Shown one piece after another: positions 46,532-56,069 of a DNA stretch of 64,000 bases. The notes under the pieces were generated by a model. That model searched no databases and had not been told where the DNA came from. It saw only the letters and a list, made by a program, of their open reading frames with translations. Both the position numbers and the translations under genes were made by a program. This DNA is from Vibrio mimicus. Lineage in GTDB: Bacteria; Pseudomonadota; Gammaproteobacteria; Enterobacterales; Vibrionaceae. The DNA lies in contig NZ_CP077425.1 in assembly GCF_019048845.1 (NCBI RefSeq), forward strand, positions 372,001 to 436,000, written 5' to 3'. The first letter of the stretch is position 1. Each line of letters opens with the position of its first letter.

Positions 46532-47860
46532 ATGCTGTATGTGGAATTTCTCTTTCTACTTCTGATGCTATATATCGGCTCACGGTATGGTGGAATTGGC
46601 CTTGGCGTTGTCTCAGGGATTGGGTTGGTCATTGAGGTTTTCATCTTCAAAATGCCACCTACGTCACCACCGATCACGGTGATGCTGATCATCCTCGCGG
46701 TTGTCACTTGTGCCTCGATTCTTGAAGCCGCTGGCGGCTTAAAATACATGCTGCAAGTGGCGGAGCGCATGCTGCGCAAAAACCCAAAACGTGTCACTTT
46801 AATTGCCCCTTTTGTCACTTACACCATGACGTTTATGCTGGGTACAGGCCATGCGGTTTACTCGATCATGCCAATCATTGGTGACGTTGCCCTGAAAAAC
46901 GGCATTCGTCCTGAGCGACCTATGGCGGCAGCATCCGTTGCGTCACAAATCGCCATTACCGCCTCGCCAATTTCGGCCGCCGTGGTTTACTACTTGGCAC
47001 AACTCTCCAACATTAACCATGAAATCACCCTACTATCGATTTTGATGGTCACGGTACCAGCGACTTTATTCGGTACGCTTTTAATGTCGCTGTACAGTTT
47101 GAGACGCGGTAAAGAGCTGGAGAACGATCCTGAATATCAAGCAAGACTGCAAGACCCAGTCTGGCGCGAGAAAATCCTCAATACCACCGCCACGTCACTC
47201 GATGAAACCTTGCCAGCGTCAGCACGTAACTCCGTGCTGCTGTTCATCTCCTCGATTTTAGTGATCGTGGTGATTGCAATGTGGCCGGAGATCCGCACCA
47301 TTCAAGAAGGTACCAAACCAATTGGCATGGACATGGTGATTCAAATGATCATGCTCTGTTTCGGCGGTATCATTTTGCTCGCCACCAAAACAGACCCACG
47401 CTCTGTACCTAACGGTGTAGTGTTCAAATCAGGCATGGTTGCTGCGATTGCCATCTTCGGTATCGCGTGGATGTCTGACACCTACTTCCAATACGCCATG
47501 CCACAATTTAAATCTGGCATCGTGGAGATGGTGACCAACTACCCTTGGACATTTGCTCTGGCGCTGTTCATTGTGTCTGTGGTGGTGAACTCACAAGCGG
47601 CGGTCGCGCGGATGATGCTCCCAGTTGGTTTAGGGCTAGGTTTAGAACCCGCACTGCTGATTGGCTTGATGCCAGCGTTGTACGGTTATTTCTTTATTCC
47701 GAACTACCCATCGGATATTGCCACCGTCAACTTCGATAACACAGGCACCACCAAGATCGGTAAGTGGTATTTCAACCACTCCTTTATGGCTGTCGGTCTG
47801 ATTTCCGTGATCTCAGCCTGCTGTGTGGGATTTGTGCTCAGCAAAATCATCATCGGCTAA
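46532..47860 (+). CDS. dcuB: Anaerobic C4-dicarboxylate transporter DcuB
   Basis: Fumarate/succinate antiporter of the inner membrane, 442 residues, about 10-12 helices. It follows E. coli DcuB closely: ERMLRKNPKRVTLIAPFVTY, GTGHAVYSIMPIIGDVALKN, RPERPMAAASVASQIAITAS, SQAAVARMMLPV, IPNYPSDIATVNFDNTG, NHSFM near the end. It supports fumarate respiration. The FNR-type site 229 bases upstream fits anaerobic control. DcuA is the nearest alternative. Confidence 0.92.
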   Translation: MLYVEFLFLLLMLYIGSRYGGIGLGVVSGIGLVIEVFIFKMPPTSPPITVMLIILAVVTCASILEAAGGLKYMLQVAERMLRKNPKRVTLIAPFVTYTMTFMLGTGHAVYSIMPIIGDVALKNGIRPERPMAAASVASQIAITASPISAAVVYYLAQLSNINHEITLLSILMVTVPATLFGTLLMSLYSLRRGKELENDPEYQARLQDPVWREKILNTTATSLDETLPASARNSVLLFISSILVIVVIAMWPEIRTIQEGTKPIGMDMVIQMIMLCFGGIILLATKTDPRSVPNGVVFKSGMVAAIAIFGIAWMSDTYFQYAMPQFKSGIVEMVTNYPWTFALALFIVSVVVNSQAAVARMMLPVGLGLGLEPALLIGLMPALYGYFFIPNYPSDIATVNFDNTGTTKIGKWYFNHSFMAVGLISVISACCVGFVLSKIIIG

Positions 47861-47882
47861 ACAAAGCTTGTAACCAATAGCC

Positions 47883-47907
47883 AAAGAGCCACTAAGTGTG
47901 GCTCTTT
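47883..47907 (+). terminator. Terminator after dcuB
   Basis: AAAGAGCCAC (47883-47892) and GTGGCTCTTT (47898-47907) followed by TTATT. Its sequence and flank (AACCAATAG) nearly repeat the terminator after the helicase gene. Confidence 0.9.
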
Positions 47908-48049
47908 TTATTGACGACCAATCTTCATGCTCTCTCTACCCAAATGACTTGGCATTGTAGATAGCGGTTGCTACTAATCAATAAAGGCCTCAGAATGGCG
48001 GGCTTTGCGCGGACTTCCCGCGTTATTTGATTACTGTTGAGAATGATAT

Positions 48050-49444
48050 ATGGGTTTTACCTCGCTCGGTCTGTCTGCGCCAATCCTTAAAGCTATTGAA
48101 GAGAAAGGATACAACACGCCTTCACCGATTCAGTTACAGGCTATTCCTGCGGTTTTAGCAGGCAAAGACGTGATGGCCGCAGCTCAAACTGGCACAGGAA
48201 AAACGGCTGGCTTTACGCTACCCATTTTAGAATTGCTGGCAAAAGGGCCAAAAGTTCGCGCCAATCAAGTTCGCGCTTTAATCCTTACCCCAACGCGTGA
48301 ACTGGCCGCACAAATCCAAGACAATGTCATGCTCTATGGCCGCCATCTACCGCTCAAGAGCGCGGTTGTGTTTGGTGGTGTGAAAATTAACCCACAAATG
48401 CAGCGAATGTGTAAAGGTGCGGATATCTTAGTGGCAACCCCAGGCCGCTTAATGGATCTGTATAACCAAAATGCGGTCAAATTTGATCAATTGGAAATTT
48501 TGGTACTTGACGAAGCAGATCGCATGCTCGACATGGGCTTTATTCGTGATATTCGTAAGATACTGAAATTATTGCCAGAAAAGCGCCAAAACCTACTGTT
48601 TTCAGCCACCTTCTCGACCGAAATCCGTGAACTTGCTAAAGGCTTGGTGAATAACCCCGTCGAAATTTCAGTCAGCCCAGCCAACTCAACGGCAAGAACT
48701 GTTGAGCAGTGCATTTATCCTGCTGATGTGAAAAAGAAACCGGACATGCTGGTGAAATTGGTCAAAGAGGGGAATTGGCAACAAGTGCTGGTATTTATGC
48801 GTACCAAGCATGGTGCCAACCGTTTAGCCACTTATCTCAACGAGCAAGGTTTAACCGCGGCCGCGATTCACGGCAATAAGAGCCAAGGCGCACGCACCCG
48901 AGCACTGGCGGATTTTAAAGCGGGAGAGGTGCGTATTCTGGTCGCAACAGATATTGCTGCGCGTGGTATTGATATCCCGCAACTGCCTCAAGTGGTGAAT
49001 TTTGAATTGCCGAAAATTGCTGAAGATTACGTGCACCGAATTGGCCGAACAGGCCGTGCAGGTGAAGTCGGTAAAGCAATATCCTTGGTAAGTGCCATTG
49101 AAGCACCGGAATTATTTGCCATTGAACGTTTAACGCAAGCCTTACTGCCTCGTGTAAACTTAGCGGGATTTGAGCCGACCAACCAACTCCCTGAGTCAAA
49201 GTTAGACACTCGACCTTTGAAACCGAAAAAGCCCAAAAAGCCTAAAAAGGTAGAGGGAGCTGGAGAAAACAAAGGCAGCGCAGTTGAAAACAAACCTAAA
49301 GCTGGCCACCGAGGTCAATCTACAGGGCAAGCTCGCACAGCGAAAAAAGGCGGCACTCATTCAGCGCCGAAAAAACCAGCAAACCGCCCTCGTCGCAGCT
49401 CTTCAAAGCCAGTGACAAAGTCATCATCGGCTAAACCGATTTAG
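48050..49444 (+). CDS. rhlE: DEAD-box ATP-dependent RNA helicase (RhlE type)
   Basis: 464 residues. Q motif [20 protein letters not shown]; motif [13 protein letters not shown]; Ia PTREL; motif [45 protein letters not shown]. The C-terminal 85 residues are a basic, Lys/Pro/Ser-rich tail ([13 protein letters not shown]), typical of RhlE. It unwinds short RNA duplexes in ribosome assembly and mRNA decay. A GCGGG..CCCGC stem lies in its 5' leader (about 48000-48025). Confidence 0.93.
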   Translation: MGFTSLGLSAPILKAIEEKGYNTPSPIQLQAIPAVLAGKDVMAAAQTGTGKTAGFTLPILELLAKGPKVRANQVRALILTPTRELAAQIQDNVMLYGRHLPLKSAVVFGGVKINPQMQRMCKGADILVATPGRLMDLYNQNAVKFDQLEILVLDEADRMLDMGFIRDIRKILKLLPEKRQNLLFSATFSTEIRELAKGLVNNPVEISVSPANSTARTVEQCIYPADVKKKPDMLVKLVKEGNWQQVLVFMRTKHGANRLATYLNEQGLTAAAIHGNKSQGARTRALADFKAGEVRILVATDIAARGIDIPQLPQVVNFELPKIAEDYVHRIGRTGRAGEVGKAISLVSAIEAPELFAIERLTQALLPRVNLAGFEPTNQLPESKLDTRPLKPKKPKKPKKVEGAGENKGSAVENKPKAGHRGQSTGQARTAKKGGTHSAPKKPANRPRRSSSKPVTKSSSAKPI

Positions 49445-49460
49445 GTGTGAAACCAATAGC

Positions 49461-49488
49461 AAAAGAGCCACATCATGTGGCTCTTTTT
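49461..49488 (+). terminator. Terminator after the helicase gene
   Basis: AAAAGAGCCACAT and ATGTGGCTCTTTTT form a long stem around 49461-49488 followed by T-runs. It is almost the same as the dcuB terminator. Confidence 0.9.
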
Positions 49489-50117
49489 GTTCAACCATCT
49501 TCGAAACGCCAATCGCTAATCCTTTGAATATTTGATGTTCCGCCATCGTCACATAAGAACTACTCGAAAGTACCGAATATGCAAGCATGATGATATCATC
49601 ACTCCCGCTACAATCTTTCTCAGCTGTCGTAATCGATGGAATACAGAGAGATTTGTCTGAAATTCAAAAATATAAGCGATTGAATAGCGAAGGATGAAAG
49701 TGGGAACGTTGGCTGTAACGATAAAGGAACCGGAAAAACAATAGGCTTCTAAGACAAGCGAAGGCCTTCATGATCTGAAAGAACGGATAAATCCCCAGCA
49801 TCAAATTGTCATCCTAAAGCCTTTCTGCCTCACAAACGGACAGCTCGTAGCAACGGGATAAATCCCCTATGCAGAGACTGTAAAATGGAATACTGTCGTA
49901 TGTCACTTTCTACTGCGACTTTCCCACCATGCCTTAGTTATGTGAATACCTCAGATTGAACAAGAGGTAAATGACTAAACCCTAACTAGCAAGATATTAC
50001 TGAGCTAATTTAATCAGCTAGGTCGGGATTGGACATAAACGTGTCATTGTATGTTCTAAATTAGAATTTAATGAACAAGTAAAAGTATGGAAAAGTCGCT
50101 TAGCTTGATAGTCAGTA
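49489..50117. other. Gene-poor junction between helicase gene and IS3 remnant
   Basis: About 630 bases with no convincing gene on either strand. It has mixed composition and no repeat of the IS end that I can see. It lies at the boundary between the helicase region and the haem cluster, so it may hold decayed sequence from a rearrangement. Confidence 0.5.
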
Positions 50118-50488
50118 TTAATGGTACAGACCATTTGGAGCAACAGGCATTTGATGCTTGCTGTCCGTAGTGCACTTAAACTTGCGTGCAGCTTTCGGCG
50201 TTAAATCTTGACGCTTCATATTAGCTGCAATGGTTTTAACATTATGGCTATCACCGTTCTCAGCTAGTTCTTTCTGGATACGTCTTGAACCATCTCGACC
50301 TTTACTGTTGTTAAAAGCATCTTTGACCTTTGTATCAAGCTCTTGACGAATTGTCTCGCGCTGGATGGCCTTGTGACGATGTTTAATCCAATAATAAAAC
50401 CCACTTCGAGAAACCCTGAACACCTTAGCCATGCGGACAACACTGTAGCTCAGCAGGTGTTCGAGCATAAATTCATAGCAATCTATTT
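50118..50488 (-). pseudogene. IS3-family transposase OrfB, truncated before the DDE domain
   Basis: About 120 residues in the -1 frame relative to orfA (joined as KIDCYEFMLEHLLSYSVVRM). It contains the HTH_21 region (VSRSGFYYWIKHRHKA, GSRRIQKELAENG, ARKFKCTTDSKHQMPVAPN) and then stops four codons later, where related transposases go on with about 160 more residues including the catalytic Asp, Asp and Glu. It cannot be an active transposase. Confidence 0.88.
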
Positions 50489-50767
50489 TAGATTTTTCGC
50501 GAAGTAGGTGGTGGCCTTTTTTACGATATCTAGCTCTTCTGCTTGTTCTGCTAACTGCCTTTTAAGCTTGGCTACTTCAGCGGCTAGTTCTTGCTCTCGC
50601 TGACTGGTCGTGGTGTCTTTCTTTACAGCCTTACGCCAAGCGTAGATCTGAGATTCATGTAAGGAGAGCTGTCTTGCTGCCGCAGCCACTCCCACTTTCT
50701 CAGCTAGCTTCAGGGCTTCGGCTTTAAATTCAGGAGAATGGATAATACGTTTCTTTTTGTTTGTCAT
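50483..50767 (-). CDS. IS3-family transposase OrfA
   Basis: 94 residues: helix-turn-helix (SPEFKAEALKLAEKVGVAAA, LHESQIYAWRKAV) followed by a leucine-zipper-like coiled coil (REQELAAEVAKLKRQLAEQA) used for dimerisation. The gene ends with CTAAAATAG, a likely -1 slippage place for making OrfAB. It appears intact but its partner orfB is truncated, so the element is dead unless helped by another copy. Confidence 0.9.
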   Translation of the reverse strand: MTNKKKRIIHSPEFKAEALKLAEKVGVAAAARQLSLHESQIYAWRKAVKKDTTTSQREQELAAEVAKLKRQLAEQAEELDIVKKATTYFAKNLK

Positions 50768-50985
50768 GGTTCACCTCGTTAGTGATTGTACTCACTTAAC
50801 TCGGTGTCCAAAACTGGTGGTGCGGATCAGCTTTAGCGCTGAGCCAGAATTTAACGATGCTTTTATTGTTTGATAGTTATGGATTTACACAACGTTCCAA
50901 TGAAAACCTTCGCCTGCTATATGAACTTAAAAGAGGCGTAAGAATCTCTAAAATTTAAGAAGAAACAAAAAAATGAATTAGAAAA

Positions 50986-51000
50986 GGGCGCAATGCGCCC
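50986..51000 (-). terminator. Terminator after the haem-cluster receptor gene
   Basis: GGGCGC (50986-50991) and GCGCCC (50995-51000) with a 3-base loop; on the minus strand it is followed by TTTTC, 27 bases past the receptor stop. Confidence 0.75.
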
Positions 51001-51026
51001 TGTGTTTTATCAATAGTCATTTGGGA

Positions 51027-53177
51027 TCAGAAGTTATATTCCACACTTACACCCCAGTTGCGACCAGCTTGAGAATCAAAATCACTTAAGGTATCGTCTT
51101 CACCGCTAACATCTGTAAATAACCAGTATTTTTCGTCGAAAACGTTGAATAGACCAGCACGTAAAGTCATATCCTGTAACGGTTTATAATAAGCAGTCAA
51201 ATCAACAACATTATATGAAGGTGCATCAACGTTATCTTCTTCTTCCCAGTCATCTTTCTTCGCTACAAATTTGTAGTTGACCAATGCTCCGAATGTTTCA
51301 TCTGCCGAGTTATAGCCGAAACCAACATTTGCAGTGAAGGGAGCAATAGAATCAAGCTGTTTACCCGTACTCTTATCTTCGCCATCGAGGTAAGCTAAGC
51401 TCAAACGGCTATAAATACCTTTGGGACCAAGCACTGTAGTTGCGAATTCAGCACCGTATATTTTTGCTTCATCGATATTTTTCATCGTAATGATGTCTTT
51501 ACTTGCACTTGCATCTTCACCGACTACTTCATCAGTAATGAAGTTTTTGTAGTCGTTGTAGAAAACACTTGCTTCGTATTGGAGGAACTTATTCTCACCA
51601 CGGAAACCAAGCTCATAAGACAGGCTGGTTTCTGCTTCTAGATTAGGATTACCTTCGAAAATAACCCCTTCACTGTAGCTGTAGTACAAGTCATAAACCG
51701 TTGGCGCTTTAAAGCCTTGACTGATTTGCACATACGGGCTGAACATATCAGCAACATGATAAACAGCACCAACTCGACCTGTTACAGCATCATTACTGCT
51801 GCCAACCTGTTCAGTATCATAACCTTCTGTGGTTTCAGGTGTTGTTTTAAAGGAGTCGTAACGAAGACCCGCTGAAAGGACTAACTTTTCATCAAATAGG
51901 AATAGCTGATCTTGAATAAACATACCCCATTGACGCACGTCTGCATTCGGCAAACCAGTACTACCGGAAGATTGTGTACCACTGCTCAGAATATAGTCTG
52001 TATTCTCTAATGAGAAATCATTCTGAAGATAACTCGCCCCATAGGTTAATTGGTGATAGTGCGTTTCCGCTTCAATCAGTTTATTGACTTGGGCATCGAA
52101 CTGGACGGAATCATCACTAGAAATACGCTGACGATTACGCATACGGTCAACATAAATACTTCCCCAGTTGGTTGTATCATAGTTATCAGATTCACTTTCT
52201 GTCGCTTGGTAGCTCAATTTCCACAATAACTCATCAGCCAACGCTGCATTCATTTTCCAGTCGTGCTCAAAACCAACGCGCATGCGGGTATTCTCATCTT
52301 GTACTGATGAGTCGTTATAAACTAACGTCCCCATTGCCCCCATGTTGATTCCAGAACCTTCCTGAGACGCAAGGTATGAATCATTCTGATAGTCATAATA
52401 TTCAAACGTTAGACCAAAGCGATGAGCCTCGTTTGCTTGGTAAAAAACTTTCGCTAAACCATTCATCAATTGTGTATCAGCCGGATCTGCAGCACCACGA
52501 TCTGTACCTTCAACATCCGCTCCATCACCATGGGTCTTGTATTCGCTGCCATCGGCATAAGTCAGCATAGTGATCGTTTCCCAGTCACCTTTGCGCATAG
52601 CCCAAGTCAAGGTATTTTTGAACTCACTATTCACTGATGAGTAGCTACTCTTAATACCAAAACGGTGCTCATCACCCTCTGTAACTAAAACATCTTCTGG
52701 ATTCTTTGTACGGAACAACACCACACCGCCAAGCGCATCGGAACCAAACAAACTTGAAGATGGTCCTTTATTCACTTCTACCGATGTTAAGGTATCTAGC
52801 TCAATGGTATTAGGATATTTACGCTGCTGACTAGCACCAGGGTTGTAAGGTACTGGCTGTTGAACGCCATCAACCATCACTTTCACGCGGCTATCTTCCA
52901 TACCACGAATATTGAAACCTGAAACACCAAATCGGCCATCAGCTTGTGCATCAACACCTGGTGTATATTTGAACGTATCCTTCAAATTTGAAGTCATCGT
53001 TTCATCAAGTTCTTCACGATCAACAACTTCAACAGTTGAAGATACGTCCTTTTTATCCTGTTCAATACGAGTTGCCGACACAACAACTTCATCAAATGAG
53101 TAGGTAGTTTCTTCAGCGACTGCTGGCGCTGATAGCAACGCGCCAATAACTATGGCAAGCGGAGTTTGCTTAATCAT
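51027..53177 (-). CDS. TonB-dependent haem/haemoglobin-type receptor
   Basis: 716 residues from ATG 53177; ATGs at 53183 and 53189 are also possible. Signal MIKQTPLAIVIGALLSAPAVA; TonB box FDEVVVSATR; plug with DRFGVSGFNIRGMEDSRVKV-like sequence (GRFGVSGFNIRGMED); a 22-strand barrel ending NWGVSVEYNF. The haem-receptor markers FRAP and NPNL appear as FKAP and NPNL (GFKAPTVYDLYYSYSEG, EGNPNLEAE), but the stretch between them has no His, which haem receptors usually have. It sits downstream of hutWXZ on the same strand, which supports a haem or haem-protein ligand. V. mimicus has a haem receptor called MhuA; I cannot say whether this is it. Confidence 0.88.
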   Translation of the reverse strand: MIKQTPLAIVIGALLSAPAVAEETTYSFDEVVVSATRIEQDKKDVSSTVEVVDREELDETMTSNLKDTFKYTPGVDAQADGRFGVSGFNIRGMEDSRVKVMVDGVQQPVPYNPGASQQRKYPNTIELDTLTSVEVNKGPSSSLFGSDALGGVVLFRTKNPEDVLVTEGDEHRFGIKSSYSSVNSEFKNTLTWAMRKGDWETITMLTYADGSEYKTHGDGADVEGTDRGAADPADTQLMNGLAKVFYQANEAHRFGLTFEYYDYQNDSYLASQEGSGINMGAMGTLVYNDSSVQDENTRMRVGFEHDWKMNAALADELLWKLSYQATESESDNYDTTNWGSIYVDRMRNRQRISSDDSVQFDAQVNKLIEAETHYHQLTYGASYLQNDFSLENTDYILSSGTQSSGSTGLPNADVRQWGMFIQDQLFLFDEKLVLSAGLRYDSFKTTPETTEGYDTEQVGSSNDAVTGRVGAVYHVADMFSPYVQISQGFKAPTVYDLYYSYSEGVIFEGNPNLEAETSLSYELGFRGENKFLQYEASVFYNDYKNFITDEVVGEDASASKDIITMKNIDEAKIYGAEFATTVLGPKGIYSRLSLAYLDGEDKSTGKQLDSIAPFTANVGFGYNSADETFGALVNYKFVAKKDDWEEEDNVDAPSYNVVDLTAYYKPLQDMTLRAGLFNVFDEKYWLFTDVSGEDDTLSDFDSQAGRNWGVSVEYNF

Positions 53178-53346
53178 TATCATGTCCATGTTTAAATGTT
53201 TAAGTGGGCTCAATGGTTTTTCCTCAAATTTGAAGTGCAAGAATCTAAGCGGCATTCGCAAGCGAGCCGCTTTGAAGCATCAAATCGATGAGGATATTGT
53301 TATTAGTTGAGCTGATTCTTAGGTTAAATTTTTACTTAATCAGCAT

Positions 53347-53395
53347 TTATTAATCACTGGTTATTAAACGCTAGTTATTAAGTAACGGTTATTGC
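53347..53395. repeat. 14-bp tandem repeats between hutZ and the receptor gene
   Basis: TTATTAA occurs at 53347, 53361 and 53375, with the related TTATTGC at 53389, exactly 14 bases apart each time. The first three units also share C and G positions in the spacer. The fourth copy contains the hutZ stop codon. It lies about 170-210 bases upstream of the receptor start. Confidence 0.7.
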
Positions 53396-53964
53396 TCCAT
53401 ACGCTCTTTTTCAGCTTTAACATGCCCTTCTGTTAAATGAACAAAATCGAGCATGTCATCACCGGAAATGACAAACGCTTGTCCGAATCCTTTGACGTAA
53501 CGTCCTGATTCAGGCACTAAGCGATAAAGATTGAAATCACCAAGCTGGCTTAAATTATCGATAATTTCACCAAATCGCGCTTTTAGCGCGGCAACGCCTT
53601 GGCTCCAATCTTGTGTTTGTTTTTCAACGAGTTCTGCACGTGTATCGAAAGTCAGTCGTTTACGTGCATAAATGTTCTTACATTCGCTTTCATCCTCGAT
53701 CATTAAAATCGAAACATTACGGTTCGTTTTTAAATTTTGCCCATGAGCGGCGATGTCACTCACGAGGATGTAATAAGCTTTGCTATCAAAAGCGAATGGA
53801 GCGTATGTGGCGTTTGGAATGCCAGCAGCGTTGATCGTTGCTAACTGCAACGTTTTACGGGAATCTCGGAATTCACGAACCTCAGGCTCTAATCGGCCTT
53901 GTAGTCGTTCGCGACGAACTTCTTCTCGTTGAGCATTTTCTTGTGGCTGACTTTCTATATTCAC
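53389..53964 (-). CDS. hutZ: Haem-utilisation protein HutZ (haem-degrading FMN-binding split-barrel family)
   Basis: 191 residues of the pyridoxamine-phosphate-oxidase-like split-barrel family, as known for V. cholerae HutZ, which breaks down haem in the cytoplasm to free iron. Motifs: QLATINAAGIPNATYAPFAF, YYILVSDIAAHGQNLK, NVSILMIEDESEC. It ends with an Asp/His segment (DDMLDFVHLTEGHVKAEKE). It overlaps hutX by 4 bases, and is last of hutWXZ. The downstream receptor has a 211-base gap containing tandem repeats. Confidence 0.93.
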   Translation of the reverse strand: MNIESQPQENAQREEVRRERLQGRLEPEVREFRDSRKTLQLATINAAGIPNATYAPFAFDSKAYYILVSDIAAHGQNLKTNRNVSILMIEDESECKNIYARKRLTFDTRAELVEKQTQDWSQGVAALKARFGEIIDNLSQLGDFNLYRLVPESGRYVKGFGQAFVISGDDMLDFVHLTEGHVKAEKERMEQ

Positions 53965-54482
53965 GCGGCAAACTCCTTTTTCATTTGCATAAACGCTTCT
54001 ACCTGCTGTGGGAAAAGCTGACGTTTCTTATCTCGGCCTACGTATACTTTAAAAACACAATCACCATTCGCATTGAAGAAACCGATATAGTGACTTTCCA
54101 TAGCTCGAAATGGCTTGCTAACAAAAGCAATGTGTTCCACTAAATCTAAGCGTAGATGACCATGCAGTTCGCCGTCTCTCCCCATCAGGTTATAGTAGCC
54201 GTGTGCTTCTTTGCCCTTAGGGAAATTGGCTTTCGTTTCAAAAATAGAGCCGAAAGAGTGAACTATCGTAGTTACTGGTCCCCACTCTGGTAGTTGTTCT
54301 AAAACGGTTTGCGCATGTTTGCCATCGATACGAGTCATCATTTCGTCTGGCAAAGCTAATGTAATAGCACCTTCAGATAAGCCTAGTTGCTCAGACATTG
54401 TTGAGACAGGTGTTGCTGAATCTTCCGCTAACGCCGCTGTCACTTTTTGTTGTACTTCTGTCTCTGAACAAGTGGTGTACAT
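53961..54482 (-). CDS. hutX: Haem-utilisation protein HutX (cytoplasmic haem carrier)
   Basis: 173 residues. V. cholerae HutX carries haem in the cytoplasm and hands it to HutZ. Family features seen: LPEWGPVTTIVHSFGSIFE, the Phe/Tyr-rich segment KEAHGYYNLMGRDGELHGHL and the C-terminal FFNANGDCVFKVYVGRDKKR. It is between hutW and hutZ; its stop overlaps the hutZ start (ATGA-type). Confidence 0.92.
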   Translation of the reverse strand: MYTTCSETEVQQKVTAALAEDSATPVSTMSEQLGLSEGAITLALPDEMMTRIDGKHAQTVLEQLPEWGPVTTIVHSFGSIFETKANFPKGKEAHGYYNLMGRDGELHGHLRLDLVEHIAFVSKPFRAMESHYIGFFNANGDCVFKVYVGRDKKRQLFPQQVEAFMQMKKEFAA

Positions 54483-54509
54483 AGTTACTCCTATTATTTT
54501 TGTTTTTAT

Positions 54510-55856
54510 TCAAGCGCTTTTAAGCATCGCTTGAGTTTGATTCTGAATCACTTGAATCGCATTCGTCGCTAAAGTCACAGACCAAAATTGTCCTGCCAGA
54601 GTCAGTTCAACAGCGAGAGGGGTGATATTCACTAATCCTCTTTTTTGCCAAGCTGAGAATAAAGGCATAAGTGCGTCAAACCACTCACCTAACTCATGTT
54701 TGAGTAATACTCCACGGTCAAAAGACGCTTTGAGATCACTGTGAATACTTTCATTAGATGTTGATTGAAACGCCATGGCACTTGGAAACTCATTCGCTTC
54801 TATTGCTTTAATGTAATCATCCATATCACGATGCTGCATAGTGCTAATACCATTAAAGTTACCACCCGCTCCCGCACCAATAGGCAATACCTGAGCATTA
54901 GTTTTCGCTAGGCTGTTGTAAATGCTGCGCTCACGATTACCCGAAGCCCAGTGATTAACACTTAAACGTCTCTGGTGATGCTTTGCCATGAATGCCACCC
55001 CCATTTCATACATAGTAGCTTTAGTTGCAGTGTCAGCTGGGTTGGGCAATTTGCCTTGTTCCACCAGACGCGCCATCGGCAAATTTTGCAACTCAAGCAA
55101 CTGATAGAGATCGACACCATCAACACCCGATTCAATGTAGGCTTCCAAATCTTTCTGCCAAACGTCTAGCGTCTGATGAGGCAATCCATATAAAAGGTCG
55201 ATCACTATCGGAGCTGCGTTATAACGCACTAGTTTTTGCAAAGTGTTCATCACCACTTCGCCATCATCTAGACGCTTGGCACTACGGCGAACTTTGCTAT
55301 CAAAACTCTGCACACCAAAAGAAAAACGATTGAATCCACCTTCTAGCGCCGCTTCAAACTTCGATTCATCAAAACGATTTACACGACCTTCAAGGGTAAT
55401 TTCGCAATCAGGTGTTAAAGGAAAATACTGACGAATCAACTCACCTAACTGTTTCAACTGCGCTGCGTTGAGGTCAGTTGGCGTACCGCCACCCACATAG
55501 ACAGCTTGAAATGGATAACTTTGTGTCCACTTCAAGGCTGACTTTCTCTTTATTTCCGTCACTAACGCTTGGAAATAATCTGCAATCAGTTTTTCGCTCG
55601 AAGCGTATTGGAAAAAGTTGCAATAAGTGCAACGAACACGACAAAACGGAATATGAATGTATAAGCAACGCCCGCTCGCTTCGCCAGAGAGACTCAACGC
55701 TTCTGATAAAACCGATTGAGTTAGCGTAGGATTTACAGGCTTCATCGCTCCACCGGCGTGAGCTCCACGCTTGGCAGCAAATGCAAAACGCAAAGGATCT
55801 GGCGTGTCCTTACCAACAATCAATTCATCCGTACTGTCAAAAATCACCGGCTTCAT
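54510..55856 (-). CDS. hutW: Haem-utilisation radical SAM protein HutW (HemN-like)
   Basis: 448 residues of the HemN/HemW radical-SAM family, with the 4Fe-4S motif PFCRVRCTYCNF (C-x3-C-x2-C) near residue 72-79 and VYVGGGTPTDL (the GGGTP SAM-binding element). It belongs to the same group as ChuW, which opens haem anaerobically by radical methylation; HutW is known to work with HutX and HutZ in haem use. First gene of hutWXZ, divergent from tonB1. A ribosome site is weak but the N-terminal start fits known HutW. Confidence 0.92.
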   Translation of the reverse strand: MKPVIFDSTDELIVGKDTPDPLRFAFAAKRGAHAGGAMKPVNPTLTQSVLSEALSLSGEASGRCLYIHIPFCRVRCTYCNFFQYASSEKLIADYFQALVTEIKRKSALKWTQSYPFQAVYVGGGTPTDLNAAQLKQLGELIRQYFPLTPDCEITLEGRVNRFDESKFEAALEGGFNRFSFGVQSFDSKVRRSAKRLDDGEVVMNTLQKLVRYNAAPIVIDLLYGLPHQTLDVWQKDLEAYIESGVDGVDLYQLLELQNLPMARLVEQGKLPNPADTATKATMYEMGVAFMAKHHQRRLSVNHWASGNRERSIYNSLAKTNAQVLPIGAGAGGNFNGISTMQHRDMDDYIKAIEANEFPSAMAFQSTSNESIHSDLKASFDRGVLLKHELGEWFDALMPLFSAWQKRGLVNITPLAVELTLAGQFWSVTLATNAIQVIQNQTQAMLKSA

Positions 55857-55983
55857 AAATAACTCATGCCTTAATTAAAAATAATGCTGCCGAGCTTTCA
55901 TCTATGACCGTCAAATCAGCAACAAATTATTAGCTTATAAAATTGCAATTAGGATTTTGTTCGATACAATACCGATCGCAAAC

Positions 55984-56014
55984 GATAATTCAAATGATAT
56001 TTGATCTCATTAAG
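55984..56014. promoter_or_regulatory. Candidate overlapping Fur boxes between hutW and tonB
   Basis: Two overlapping 19-base stretches, from GATAATTCAAATGATATTT (55984-56002) to GATATTTGATCTCATTAAG (55996-56014), match the Fur consensus at about 12 and 11 of 19 positions. They lie in the shared promoter region of the two haem operons. Confidence 0.6.
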
Positions 56015-56069
56015 ATTTGCAAGAATGTGTAACAAAATGACTAAAAAACAGACTGATTAGTGGACAAAA

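Larger units (their letters stand above)
50118..50830 (-). mobile_element. Truncated IS3-family insertion sequence
   Basis: It keeps orfA and only the N-terminal part of orfB; the DDE catalytic domain and one end are missing. The surviving end lies somewhere in 50800-50830, where on the minus strand TGGACACCGAGTTAAGTG and, outside it, TGATCCGCACCACCAG are candidate terminal repeats starting with TG. The other break is near 50120-50130, right after the codons for VAPNGLYH. Confidence 0.85.

Noticed and set aside
49489..50117. Possible integron-type recombination site or small gene in the gene-poor junction
   Set aside because: I found no attC-like paired core sites and no open frame with a plausible ribosome site and composition.
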